In this document: in pieces, positions 51,292 through 59,574 of the stretch
How positions within the stretch are numbered: the stretch's first letter is position 1
Layout: each line of letters starts with the position of its first letter
Source: Arthrobacter pascens
GTDB lineage: Bacteria > Actinomycetota > Actinomycetes > Actinomycetales > Micrococcaceae
NCBI RefSeq assembly: GCF_030816475.1
Contig: NZ_JAUSXF010000002.1
Coordinates: 7,048 to 71,047 of the forward strand
Reading direction: 5' to 3'
Length of the DNA: 64,000 bases
Notes under the pieces: generated by a model
Told to the model about the DNA's origin: nothing
The model's input: only the letters and a program-made list of their open reading frames with translations
The model's database searches: none
Position numbers and translations under genes: made by a program

Positions 51292-52761
51292 GTGAAGGCA
51301 CTTGAGGATTGGCCGGTACTTACGCCGGAAGAGCGGACAAGGTTGGGCCTTGCTCGACGGGCACCTAAACCCGAGACAACGGTCGCAGCAAGGCATGAGG
51401 AAGTTCTGGATATGTGGGATGACGAAAATCCATTCGGCCCAAACGACATTCCAGCCTCATCGCCAGTGAAGGTGCGTTGGATTTGCGATCAGGGGCACAA
51501 TCTTATTGAGTCAGCAGTGGTTCAGTGTGGAGCGGCATCAGGTTGGCGCCGACAGGGCGGTGGCTCACGGGCATGCCTTACCTGCTTGGGTGAGCAAATG
51601 CACGGTTGGGTGCGCCTGGAGTGCGGACACGAAGTCATTGCCAAACCCGGCGCCGAAAACATGGCCATGTGTCGCCCATGCCGGAGTGCTTCCTTTGCTG
51701 CGAGGAAAACGGTAACCACTCCTAAACATCCAATTGGCACGGTAATCCAGTCACGGAATCTCACGACTTCTCAGACTGAGCAGCGAGTGAGAGAGAAACT
51801 CGTCGCCGCTGGATTCACCGTTCACAAGGGGCGGAGTGCGATTCAGTGCGGCCATGAGCCACAGCGCAACAATTTTCCCATCCTTACCCCGGACATCCTG
51901 ATCTCCAAGACCAAGGTATGTGTGGAAGTCGATCCCGCGCACACCCATGCAGGTAAGGAAAAGGATGACAACACGCGTAACCAACTGCTCGCCGGCGCCG
52001 GATGGCAGGTGGTGCGTCTGCGGCTCGGTGGGCTTGGCTCCATTGGAAAGCATGATGTCCTAGCCGAATCTGAAAGCGTTACGAACGAAGCAATCGAAGC
52101 CCTCGCATCAGCTGTTTCTGACGCAGCAGAAGGCCGTCCTGGCATTATTCGAAGGATCAGGAAGAAAGCCCCAACCGTGGTTCGGCAGAAGTCTCGATTG
52201 GGTGCCATTGCTGAACACAAGTACTACGAAAACGGCTTCTACGTCTCGTGGAAGCTGGACTCTGGGCGCGTGGAGCGCATGGTAGCGATGGAGCACGGGA
52301 GTTACTTGGCTATCGCCGAAGGCTGGGAAGCACCAAGGTTCATCTGTCCGCTGGGTTTGGATGAGCTGCCAAGAAGACAATGGCGCACTGCGCTACAGGA
52401 CATTTTGGGAGAAATGTCAGACGCAGATTTTGTGCCCAAGTCTAGGTTTCCCTGGGGTGACGAGCTGTTCATTGGAGAACAGGCATCAACTATCCGAGTT
52501 CACCCCAAGTTCCATCTCGGTGCCTCGGCGGGGGAGTTCACTGGCAACATAGTCGGCGTAGACGCCTTTACAGAGACTGCAATATGCGCGGGCAGGGATG
52601 TTCAGACTGAGCTGCACCCAGAGGCCGTCGAACGTGGCTGGCAAATTGCTGCCGTTGGACAACGGACAGGAAAGCATGGCGCGTACCAGGAAATCCAACT
52701 ACTGCGTCGATCGCCGGTGAATCCCCCGGACGAACTCGACAAATCTGGAACGCCTGCTTAA
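51292..52761 (+). CDS. Zinc-ribbon protein with nuclease-like domain
   Basis: This 489-residue protein has a zinc-ribbon module of the DUF4379/homing-endonuclease type (VRWICDQGHNLIESAV, then CLTCLGEQ and a second CGHEV...CRPC ribbon). A PD-(D/E)xK or Vsr-like region follows: TPDILISKTKVCVEVDPAHTHAGKEKDDNTRNQLLAGAGWQVVRLRLG, with the acidic residues and the GWQVVRLR strand seen in Vsr/EDxHD nucleases. The C-terminal 200 residues are unknown. It could be a homing or defence nuclease. The GTG start has GGGGGG upstream. Confidence 0.7.
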   Translation: MKALEDWPVLTPEERTRLGLARRAPKPETTVAARHEEVLDMWDDENPFGPNDIPASSPVKVRWICDQGHNLIESAVVQCGAASGWRRQGGGSRACLTCLGEQMHGWVRLECGHEVIAKPGAENMAMCRPCRSASFAARKTVTTPKHPIGTVIQSRNLTTSQTEQRVREKLVAAGFTVHKGRSAIQCGHEPQRNNFPILTPDILISKTKVCVEVDPAHTHAGKEKDDNTRNQLLAGAGWQVVRLRLGGLGSIGKHDVLAESESVTNEAIEALASAVSDAAEGRPGIIRRIRKKAPTVVRQKSRLGAIAEHKYYENGFYVSWKLDSGRVERMVAMEHGSYLAIAEGWEAPRFICPLGLDELPRRQWRTALQDILGEMSDADFVPKSRFPWGDELFIGEQASTIRVHPKFHLGASAGEFTGNIVGVDAFTETAICAGRDVQTELHPEAVERGWQIAAVGQRTGKHGAYQEIQLLRRSPVNPPDELDKSGTPA

Positions 52762-52797
52762 AGCACTTCTGCCACGGCTGCAGGGCAGAATGGCCTC

Positions 52798-53514
52798 ATG
52801 TGCGGTAGATATGTGATGTCCAAGGCCACCGGCGACCTTTTGAGCCACTTTGAGGCTAAAGAGATTGAGGGGAGTCCGCCCCCGCCGAGCTGGAATGTGG
52901 CACCCACTCAAAGTGTGCCGATTGTTGCCGAACGTTTGGATGAGGGCACCATCGACCGGCATCTGCTTATTGCCCGCTGGGGCCTGGTGCCGTCATGGGC
53001 GAAGGACATCAAGATCGGCTCCAAGCTTATTAACGCCCGCAGCGAGAGCATTTTGGAGAAGCCGTCCTTCCGGAAGGCCGCGGTGAAGCGGCGTGCGATC
53101 GTCCCTGCGGAGGGTTATTACGAGTGGCAGAAGACTGAGGACGGGAAAAAGATCCCGAACTATCTGTACTCCGAGAACGAGCCTTTGCTGGGTTTCGCCG
53201 GCCTGTACGAGTGGTGGGCTGATCCGTCGCTGCCCGAGGACGACCCTGGTCGCTGGCTGCTCACCTGCACCGTTCTTACCACCACAACGCAGGACGCCTT
53301 GGGGCACGTCCATGACCGTTCCCCAGTGATCATCCCGCGGGACCGGTTTGCTGAATGGCTGGACCCGGACCTGACCGACAAGGACGGCATCCAGCACCTG
53401 CTGGACTCTTTGCCGGAACCGACCCTGACACCGCGGATCGTCAGCCCCCGGGTGAACAGCGTGCGTAACAATGGCCCAGAGCTCATTGAGCCCGCCGAGC
53501 CTGCTGCCCCATAG
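52798..53514 (+). CDS. SOS response-associated HMCES/YedK protein
   Basis: This 238-residue enzyme crosslinks to abasic sites in single-stranded DNA through Cys2. The start MCGRYV is diagnostic. Further signature parts are WNVAPTQSVPIV, ARWGLVPSWA, LINARSES, PAEGYYEWQ (catalytic Glu) and HVHDRSPVII (catalytic His). It protects single strands during repair and could guard plasmid DNA during transfer. The 47-codon gene after it may be coupled. Confidence 0.95.
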   Translation: MCGRYVMSKATGDLLSHFEAKEIEGSPPPPSWNVAPTQSVPIVAERLDEGTIDRHLLIARWGLVPSWAKDIKIGSKLINARSESILEKPSFRKAAVKRRAIVPAEGYYEWQKTEDGKKIPNYLYSENEPLLGFAGLYEWWADPSLPEDDPGRWLLTCTVLTTTTQDALGHVHDRSPVIIPRDRFAEWLDPDLTDKDGIQHLLDSLPEPTLTPRIVSPRVNSVRNNGPELIEPAEPAAP

Positions 53515-53523
53515 GCCCAGGCG

Positions 53524-53667
53524 GTGATACTCATCGGGACCATCACTAACCCGGACGGCAGTTACGGACACATTGAGGCCGAAGGCAACACCTATGAGGA
53601 AGCGCGGGAAAACCTATACGCGCTTCTGGAAGACGGCAAAAACCTCATAGCCATCCGCAAGGACTAG
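53524..53667 (+). CDS. Small unknown protein
   Basis: A 47-residue peptide (VILIGTITNPDGSYGHIEAEGNTYEEARENLYALLEDGKNLIAIRKD) with a beta-alpha-beta pattern similar to small 'HicB-like' folds. The GTG start lies ten bases after the HMCES stop, with a weak AGGCCCAGG site. It was found by reading the frame directly. Confidence 0.55.
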   Translation: MILIGTITNPDGSYGHIEAEGNTYEEARENLYALLEDGKNLIAIRKD

Positions 53668-53821
53668 CCTGGCTGAAGCCTCTCCGGCAGGCGCCCTGGC
53701 TCCGAGTGCTCGTAAGGGATGCCGGCGGGCAGGCCAAGCCCTGACGCACCTGTCACCTGTCTATTCGCAGCCGTCACGACGTCGTTTTGGCTTCCCGTCC
53801 TCTAGAAAGAGGGGAAGCCTG

Positions 53822-54760
53822 CTAGAGGCTTTCAAGTGCTTTCTCCGCCAAGCCGTTCAGGGCTTCTACGGCGTTCTCAGCGGTGCCGAGAGCGAGCACT
53901 TCCATCATCCGGGCAAGGAGCGACTTCAGCCGACTCGGTGCTGGTGCAGGAGCGTTCGTTTCCTGTTCGAGTTCAGTGGCAACTTCCACGACTTCTGCCT
54001 GACGTTCGGCGGGGATACCAAGGATGGGGAGCATCTCCCTGAGTGCCGCGGCGACCTTGCGAACATCATCAACTTGATTAGACGTCAGTGTGATCGACTG
54101 AGAGACGTTGCTGCCCCCAGTGGTGAGGTTCATGCTGCCCGAATTGGTGATGTGGATCACTGGTGCCCTTTCGCTTGCTGCCACAGCTGGCGGCATGTCT
54201 TGGTCTTCGATCTTCTGTATGCCCAACGCTGTGATTTCGGGCCGAATGACGGCACCGCCCATGGCAGCTTTACCCCGGATGAACTGCCGTTCCCGGAGGA
54301 AACGGGTCGCTTGGCTTATCTCAGTCTCGGTGAAGTCATCACCATAGAACTTGCCGTACTTACTGATAGTAAATCTGGCGATGTTGGGCGATGACTGCCC
54401 GTGCAGGTGCTCATCGTAGAGCCATTGGAGCACCGCATCGCGAGCGGCTATATTGCGTTTCCGAGGGTCAGTTATGAAGGACCGGAAATCGTCGGCGGCA
54501 TCGACGCCCTGTTGAGTGATGGTGACATCGTTTGTTCGTCCGGAGGCCTTCTCGTAGAAGATCCAATCCTTGTCCAGGAGCTCCTCAAGATCGCTGTCAA
54601 AAGCGCGCCAATCGAGGCCAAACTTCTGCGCTTCCTCGTACAGCCCTGTTATGTCCGCTGAACGGTGCCGGTTCTCGTCCGCCAACTGCTTGATGTTCAG
54701 TAGAAGAAGAAACTGCCGCAGCGCCGACGGAGACCTAAGCTCCGCCTCAAAATTGACCAT
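53822..54760 (-). CDS. Unknown protein with winged-helix and beta-strand motifs
   Basis: This 312-residue protein has two segments that look like winged helices (LGLYEEAQ-type start through ITQQGVDAADDF, and ISKYGKFYGDDFTETEISQATRFLRERQFI). A central beta stretch VIHITNSGSMNLTTGGSNVSQSITL is of the kind seen in proteins with a short parallel-beta motif, and a helical C-terminus follows. No family is recognised. It lies about 60 bases downstream of dispersed element copy B, which may control it. Confidence 0.6.
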   Translation of the reverse strand: MVNFEAELRSPSALRQFLLLLNIKQLADENRHRSADITGLYEEAQKFGLDWRAFDSDLEELLDKDWIFYEKASGRTNDVTITQQGVDAADDFRSFITDPRKRNIAARDAVLQWLYDEHLHGQSSPNIARFTISKYGKFYGDDFTETEISQATRFLRERQFIRGKAAMGGAVIRPEITALGIQKIEDQDMPPAVAASERAPVIHITNSGSMNLTTGGSNVSQSITLTSNQVDDVRKVAAALREMLPILGIPAERQAEVVEVATELEQETNAPAPAPSRLKSLLARMMEVLALGTAENAVEALNGLAEKALESL

Positions 54761-54819
54761 TTCATGATGCTAACAGCGCGGGTTGTCCTGCCTGGTGTTG
54801 TCTTTGGGTGTCGCTTCTT

Positions 54820-54975
54820 GTGTGGTGATTGGTCGCCGCCCTGCAGCTTGTGGTTGTCATCGCCCGTAACCGGCTGGGAGCCCCCAGGTGCCTTAGAACC
54901 TCCCCACTGGCTCAGGGTTCCTGTGCCTGCCAGACTCGGCTCCCATAGTAGATGTGTGTCGTCCCGGCTGAAAGA
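54820..54975 (-). repeat. Dispersed ~160-bp element, copy B
   Basis: The reverse strand matches copy A at 37441-37602 in block order: TTTCAGCCGGGACGACACACA, GGCACAGGAACC, CTAAGGC, GGGGGCT, CCACAAGCTGCAGGGCGGCG. In its own orientation it ends about 60 bases before the start of the gene at 54760. A GC-rich hairpin (CCGCCCACGACGGCGGGG) adjoins its 5' side. Confidence 0.7.
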
Positions 54976-55215
54976 AACCCGCCCACGACGGCGGGGGGAG
55001 ACGGCAACGCCACGGATTGGACCATGGGAAACCCACCCGGTTACCGACGCCCATGGAATACGAGGCTGTGCACAGCGACCGCTCGCGCTGGGCGAGTCTT
55101 GAGCGTGTCGTGACGTGGTGGTTGTGTGCAGGCGGTCGGCTGGGTCCCGTCGTCCATGTGTGTGCGGGAAAAGCCCGAAGGATTTAGCTTTTGCCGTGCA
55201 CATGTGGGCGAGGGG
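54976..55215. other. Intergenic stretch
   Basis: About 240 bases between copy B and the next gene, with one GC-rich hairpin at its left end and otherwise nothing I can assign. Confidence 0.35.
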
Positions 55216-55518
55216 TTACTCCTGGACCCCGCCAGCTGACGGGGTTGTTTCGCGGACAGGTTTCCTGCCGCGCGGACGGCCGCCGGCTTTCTTCGCCGGA
55301 GCGTCGAGACCGAACCCTCGCAGGTCAGATTCGGTCCAATCCGAGCGAAGGGCGTTTTGGTAGTCCTTGGCGTATTTCTGTTCGGCGGCAGCAAGCAGCT
55401 GAGCCGCCTCCTGGAGTTCGACGCCGCTGGCGGCGGCTGCCTTCACAGCGTTCACTTTCGCGTCCCTGGCAGCGTCAATCTTTGCAGCCGCTTTAGCGGC
55501 TATGTCGTTGATGTCCAT
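55216..55518 (-). CDS. Small helical basic-tail protein, divergent from mobC
   Basis: This 100-residue protein has a long Ala/Lys/Gln helix (IAAKAAAKIDAARDAKVNAVKAAAASGVELQEAAQLLAAAEQKYAKDYQ). A basic AT-hook-like end (PAKKAGGRPRGRKPV) suggests DNA binding. The ribosome site TAGGATCGGGG precedes the ATG. It is divergent from mobC across the oriT-like hairpins and may regulate mobilisation. Confidence 0.65.
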   Translation of the reverse strand: MDINDIAAKAAAKIDAARDAKVNAVKAAAASGVELQEAAQLLAAAEQKYAKDYQNALRSDWTESDLRGFGLDAPAKKAGGRPRGRKPVRETTPSAGGVQE

Positions 55519-55621
55519 GCCCCGATCCTAACGGAACCATCCACCATGGGTCGGGAGGTTTTGCGAACGAGAACCGAAAACTGAAAAAACCTCCAAAGCC
55601 AACCATCCGGAGCAAGTTATA

Positions 55622-55707
55622 CACTTACACGGGTGTAAGTGGCTTGTCGCGCTCGACACTGGCGGTCGAGTGCGGCACACTGGTCAGTGTGGTCCCCGGG
55701 TTCGGGG
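55622..55707. other. oriT-like hairpin cluster
   Basis: Four inverted repeats stand in a row: CACTTACAC/GTGTAAGTG (55622-55641), CTCGAC/GTCGAG (55652-55670), CACACTG/CAGTGTG (55676-55691) and CCCCG/CGGGG (55694-55707). They lie directly upstream of mobC and the relaxase gene, where oriT of MOBP plasmids is usually found. The nick site cannot be fixed by eye. Confidence 0.6.
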
Positions 55708-55743
55708 TCGCTGCGCTGGGCTTTTTGAGGGATTGGGGAACGA

Positions 55744-56133
55744 GTGAGTGAAGAGAATGCCGCCCGTTCCCGGTTCTCCCGGCGTCGCCGTGAGAACAAG
55801 CCCGCAGGGTCCAAGAAGCGCCGTGACGTGTGGGTCACTGTGGAGGAAGAAGCGGCCCTCGTCGCCAGGGCTGAGCGTGAGAGGGTCACCGTCCCGAACC
55901 TGCTGATTTCGTCAGCCTTGTCGGAGCATTCCGATTCGCCGACGGAACGCCGCGCCATCGCTGCAGAGCTGATGTCGCTGCATAACCTTCTGGCCCGTTC
56001 CTCCAACAACATCAACCAGCTCGCGCGGCAGGCGAACGCCACGAGCGAGTTCCCTGTTGAAGCCCGCGAAGCGCTTAAGCACATCCGCTCTGTGGCCATG
56101 CGGATCGACGACGCCATTGACGGGCTGATGTAG
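55744..56133 (+). CDS. mobC: MobC relaxosome accessory protein
   Basis: This 129-residue protein has a ribbon-helix-helix start (RDVWVTVEEEAALVARAERERVTVPNLLISSAL) and the MobC signature LARSSNNINQLARQANAT. It binds oriT and helps the relaxase open the strands. The GTG start at 55744 and a stop two bases before the relaxase gene indicate one transcript with translational coupling. Confidence 0.92.
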   Translation: MSEENAARSRFSRRRRENKPAGSKKRRDVWVTVEEEAALVARAERERVTVPNLLISSALSEHSDSPTERRAIAAELMSLHNLLARSSNNINQLARQANATSEFPVEAREALKHIRSVAMRIDDAIDGLM

Positions 56134-56135
56134 GC

Positions 56136-57776
56136 ATGATTCCGAACATCACTCGCGGTTCGCGCATGGCCGGCCTCATGGTTTACCTCACGTCGACTGA
56201 CGTCAACAAGACGAAGAACGCCCATCAGGATCCGCACCTGGTTGCGGGAGACGCTGCCATCATGGCGTGGTACGACGACGGCGTACTGGACCACAACGAC
56301 GCGATGGCTATCGCCAAACACTTGGACCGTCCACGCAAGGCATTTGGCGTCTCGGTGCAGATCAAAGACATGCAGTGGGACGCCGCGAAGAAGGAGCGCG
56401 TCCATGTCGGGTACAAGGACGCCAGCGTGTGGCACTGTTCCTTGAGCCTGCGCGCGGAAGAGGGCGCACTGACGGACCAGCAGTGGGGCGATATCGCCAA
56501 CGATTTCGTGGACTCCATGAGCTTCACCGAAGCGAGCGGCAAGGCCCCCTGCCGGTGGGCCGCGGTGAACCACGGCACGTCCGAGAACGGCAATCACCAC
56601 ATCCACCTGGCAGTGTCTCTCGTCCGCGAGGACGGCACCAAAGCCTCCACCCATGGGGATTACAAGCGGGCACAGCAGACCTGCCGCGAGCTGGAGGTCA
56701 AGTACGGTCTGGAACAGCTGTCCACGGTGCACGCTACCCGTGGATACGACCGGGCCGAGAAGGCCACCGCCATCAGGGATGACCGCGAGATGCACCGGTC
56801 ATCACTGGCCCGGAAGGTACGGGCCAGCGCGAGTGCCTCAGCGACCGAAGCGGAGTTCGTCCGCCGGGCCCGGGACACCGGCCTGCTGGTCCGGCCGCGC
56901 TACGCGAAGAACACGACCGACGTCATTGTTGGGTACTCCGTGGCTGAACGTCCCGCCCGGGGAGAGCGGCCGATCTGGTTCGGCGGCGGGACGCTCGCTT
57001 CTGACATGAAGCTCGGAGCCCTGCGTGAAGAATGGCTCGACTCACCGCGCCTTGCCACGGAAGCTGCAGCGGAGTGGAACGCAGCGGCACGGAACAAGCG
57101 CACGGTCTCCAAGACCGGCCCGGAGAATGCAACGCCGCCGGCAGAAGCGTGGGTGGAGTACACGCGCAACGCGACTGCACTGGCTGATCAGCTGCGCACG
57201 ATTCCGCGTGATGATCACGCGACCTGGGCGAAGGCCGCACGGGAAGTTTCCGGTGCGTTCGCGGCATGGTCGTACCGTCTTGAACCGACGCCCGGGCCGT
57301 TGGCGGCTACCGCCGCGGAACTGTCCCGCACTGCACAGCTCCGCGCGCCACGACAGCACAGCAAACCCGTCGCGCTTCCGTCGATTGCCGGTACTGCCAT
57401 GTTGTTCATGGCAGCGTCGAGCAAGAGCAAGACGGCAGCACAGACGGCACTTATGGTGCAGCTGATCAACACCGCCTTTGCGGTGTACGAGATGCACGCT
57501 CAGTCCGGGCGGACCCGTGAGGCTCAGCGCATTCGGTCGGTGGTTGAGGAGCAGTTGGCCCCGTTCACAGCGACCATGCCCAAGGCGGTTTTGGTTGGTG
57601 CCGAGCAGCAGCCTGCAGCTGAGGCTGCAGTGGCGCCCAGCGCGATCGACATTGCCCGGCGCGGAATGGTACCCATCCGTCCGGGATCGGTAGTGCCAAC
57701 GACGCCGACGCCGACAACGCCGGCCAAGACCCATCAGCCCAGCCGACGCGATTCCGGGTCGGGCCTCGACCGATAA
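56136..57776 (+). CDS. mobA: MOBP-type relaxase
   Basis: This 546-residue relaxase nicks oriT and leads the transferred strand. The likely catalytic Tyr is in AGLMVYLTS (Tyr17). Metal ligands are the histidines of VNHGTSENGNHHIHLAVSL (His146, His154, His155, His157). The GDAAIM and DPHLVAG stretches fit actinobacterial VirD2-like (MOBP) enzymes. The C-terminal 200 residues are helical and Ala-rich and may bind the coupling protein. It is two bases after mobC. Confidence 0.92.
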   Translation: MIPNITRGSRMAGLMVYLTSTDVNKTKNAHQDPHLVAGDAAIMAWYDDGVLDHNDAMAIAKHLDRPRKAFGVSVQIKDMQWDAAKKERVHVGYKDASVWHCSLSLRAEEGALTDQQWGDIANDFVDSMSFTEASGKAPCRWAAVNHGTSENGNHHIHLAVSLVREDGTKASTHGDYKRAQQTCRELEVKYGLEQLSTVHATRGYDRAEKATAIRDDREMHRSSLARKVRASASASATEAEFVRRARDTGLLVRPRYAKNTTDVIVGYSVAERPARGERPIWFGGGTLASDMKLGALREEWLDSPRLATEAAAEWNAAARNKRTVSKTGPENATPPAEAWVEYTRNATALADQLRTIPRDDHATWAKAAREVSGAFAAWSYRLEPTPGPLAATAAELSRTAQLRAPRQHSKPVALPSIAGTAMLFMAASSKSKTAAQTALMVQLINTAFAVYEMHAQSGRTREAQRIRSVVEEQLAPFTATMPKAVLVGAEQQPAAEAAVAPSAIDIARRGMVPIRPGSVVPTTPTPTTPAKTHQPSRRDSGSGLDR

Positions 57777-57804
57777 ATCACCACCCAACTGCAAGGGGAG
57801 CACG

Positions 57805-59037
57805 ATGAGTGAATCAGATGGAATGGATGACGTCCTGGACGGCGGGCTGCGGCAGTCGTTGATGATCGCATCACGCATTGCCGAGACATTGGCACGCCGA
57901 CGCCAGGAGAGCCAGCGGCAACAGGAACACCAGGACGCCCAGATAGCGCACGAAGCGAGGGCACGCCTCGCCGCTGGACGCAGCGCAGCGCACGCAGCCC
58001 TGGCACCCGTGGAGAAGGACCAGTGGTGGGACAAGGCACAGCCGAACGACATCGCCACGGCACACGCCGTCGCGGAGGGCTGGAAGGACCACGACCCGGC
58101 CGCCCTGGCAGCCTCTGAGAGAATCCGTCAGGAAGTTCTCACGCGCTACGGCATCGACACCCACGACGTGGGCGCTGACGCCGCCTATCTGGAGTCAGGG
58201 ATCCAGAGCATCACCACCGAGAAAGCCCGGCAAGACGCGCTGGGGCGTAGCCAGGAAGAAACGCGCAAAGCAGCCGCCGAACACGAGAAGGCAATGCAGA
58301 TGCTTGCAGTAGCCCGGGCTGAAGACCTCCGCGCCCTGGCCGCGAAACTGGCCCCGGAAATGGAGCGCCACCAGGTGCCTGCAGAGTACCTGGCCAATCC
58401 CGAACTGGCACAGGCGCTGCAGACAGCTCACAGCGCAAAGACCGTCAAGGCACTGGAAGCCGCAGACGCGACCGTGCAGGAACGCATGTTCCTCATCGGC
58501 AAGGACGGGATCAACGGTCCCGACATTGACCAGCTGCGGAAGGAAACCACTGCGAACGTCAATGGTGCCGGCGACTCCCACTTCGAGGATCCCGCGTTCG
58601 TGAAAGCAGCCAAAGACATGCATGAGGCCAAACTCCTGGCAGAGGGCGGCTTCAAAGGCTCCGAGCGGACGCCCGTGGAGCAACGGTACGAACGCGCCGA
58701 GAAGGACCTCTTCGCACGCATGGAAGGACTCGGCCGCGAGATCGAGAACCGCGTCACCGGAAACGACAGCAGCCGTTTGAAAGACCAGGGTCTCAAAGCC
58801 GAGAGCACGTCGGCCGCCGACTATGGTTCGGCCGAACACCACGAGAAGTTCGCTGAGTCCCTGGAAAAGACCGGCGCGAATGAAACGCAGATTCGCGGCC
58901 GCCTCGCCGCAGCCCGGAGCGAGGGCACCCACCCCAGCGCAGCGGTGACCATGGGCAAGGGCGCCGCCAAGGCCAGAAAATCGCGCACAGGGGCAGCAAT
59001 GGGCTCCGAGCGGGGTAAGAACGGCTTAGCCCGATAG
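57805..59037 (+). CDS. Coiled-coil protein of the mobilisation operon
   Basis: This 410-residue, highly charged helical protein (RRRQESQRQQEHQDAQIAHEARARL, RSQEETRKAAAEHEKAMQMLAVARAEDLRALAAKL) has a basic C-terminus (AAKARKSRTGAAM). It lies 28 bases after the relaxase gene with AAGGGGAG before its ATG, and a strong terminator closes the operon. Such proteins often accompany MOBP relaxases. It may be a transferred effector or a relaxosome scaffold, which is inference. Confidence 0.75.
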   Translation: MSESDGMDDVLDGGLRQSLMIASRIAETLARRRQESQRQQEHQDAQIAHEARARLAAGRSAAHAALAPVEKDQWWDKAQPNDIATAHAVAEGWKDHDPAALAASERIRQEVLTRYGIDTHDVGADAAYLESGIQSITTEKARQDALGRSQEETRKAAAEHEKAMQMLAVARAEDLRALAAKLAPEMERHQVPAEYLANPELAQALQTAHSAKTVKALEAADATVQERMFLIGKDGINGPDIDQLRKETTANVNGAGDSHFEDPAFVKAAKDMHEAKLLAEGGFKGSERTPVEQRYERAEKDLFARMEGLGREIENRVTGNDSSRLKDQGLKAESTSAADYGSAEHHEKFAESLEKTGANETQIRGRLAAARSEGTHPSAAVTMGKGAAKARKSRTGAAMGSERGKNGLAR

Positions 59038-59052
59038 CTGGCCATCGCGTAC

Positions 59053-59088
59053 AAAGGGAGGGGCTGCTGGAAAGCAGCCCCTCCCTTT
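59053..59088 (+). terminator. Intrinsic terminator of the mobilisation operon
   Basis: A perfect 16-bp stem (AAAGGGAGGGGCTGCT and its complement) with loop GGAA, 15 bases after the stop codon. It is the strongest terminator in the window. Confidence 0.9.
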
Positions 59089-59215
59089 ATACGCGGTCCG
59101 AGGCGCGTGAGTTGCGGGCAGGGTCATCGATAACTTGTGCGCCACAACCGTCGGGCCTCGCCACGGGTCTTGCAATTACCTGTAACAGTTGCAGAAGGAC
59201 CGGACAGGTATAGGT

Positions 59216-59330
59216 ATGAGGACACAGCAAACAGGAGAGAACTGCGAGGGCCGTTTCGCGGCCCTCTATAACGATGCGTACGCAGATGTGCTGCGGTTCG
59301 TGCAGAGACGGGCCGGGCCACACCGCGCCG
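59216..59330 (+). pseudogene. Truncated ECF-type sigma factor fragment
   Basis: ATG 59216 opens MRTQQTGENCEGRFAALYNDAYADVLRFVQRRAGPHRAE, the start of the region-2 helices of extracytoplasmic-function sigma factors. The next expected residues (D-V-V-A-E-T-F) are replaced by an unrelated short tail. The rest of the gene is missing, so this is a fragment cut at about 59330, probably where the neighbouring cargo joined. Confidence 0.6.
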
Positions 59331-59574
59331 AGCTTTGGTGGCCGGCCGCCTCTCTCTATTCCTCTAAGCGGGACGCAAACGCCACTCTGAGCTGCGATCA
59401 AACCGCCGTTCTCGGTTAACAGTCACAGGTAACGACTGACCGTGGCGTCTCAGCTATGTTGCCTGAATCCGTACGTCGGGGAACCAGCCCTCCTAGGCCT
59501 TCTTCGGTTCCAAGTGTCGAGATCTCAAGAGCCTTCGCGTAGCACTTGTGAAACGGACCGCGCGGGTCAAGGAC

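Noticed and set aside
55617..56795. 392-codon minus-strand frame over oriT, mobC and the relaxase start
   Set aside because: Opposite to well-supported mobC and relaxase genes, with low-quality composition.
57042..58058. 338-codon minus-strand frame inside the relaxase and coiled-coil genes
   Set aside because: Arg/Cys/Ser-rich shadow frame without a start signal.
59087..59401. 104-codon minus-strand frame opposite the sigma fragment
   Set aside because: Composition unlike real protein, whereas the plus strand carries a recognisable sigma start.
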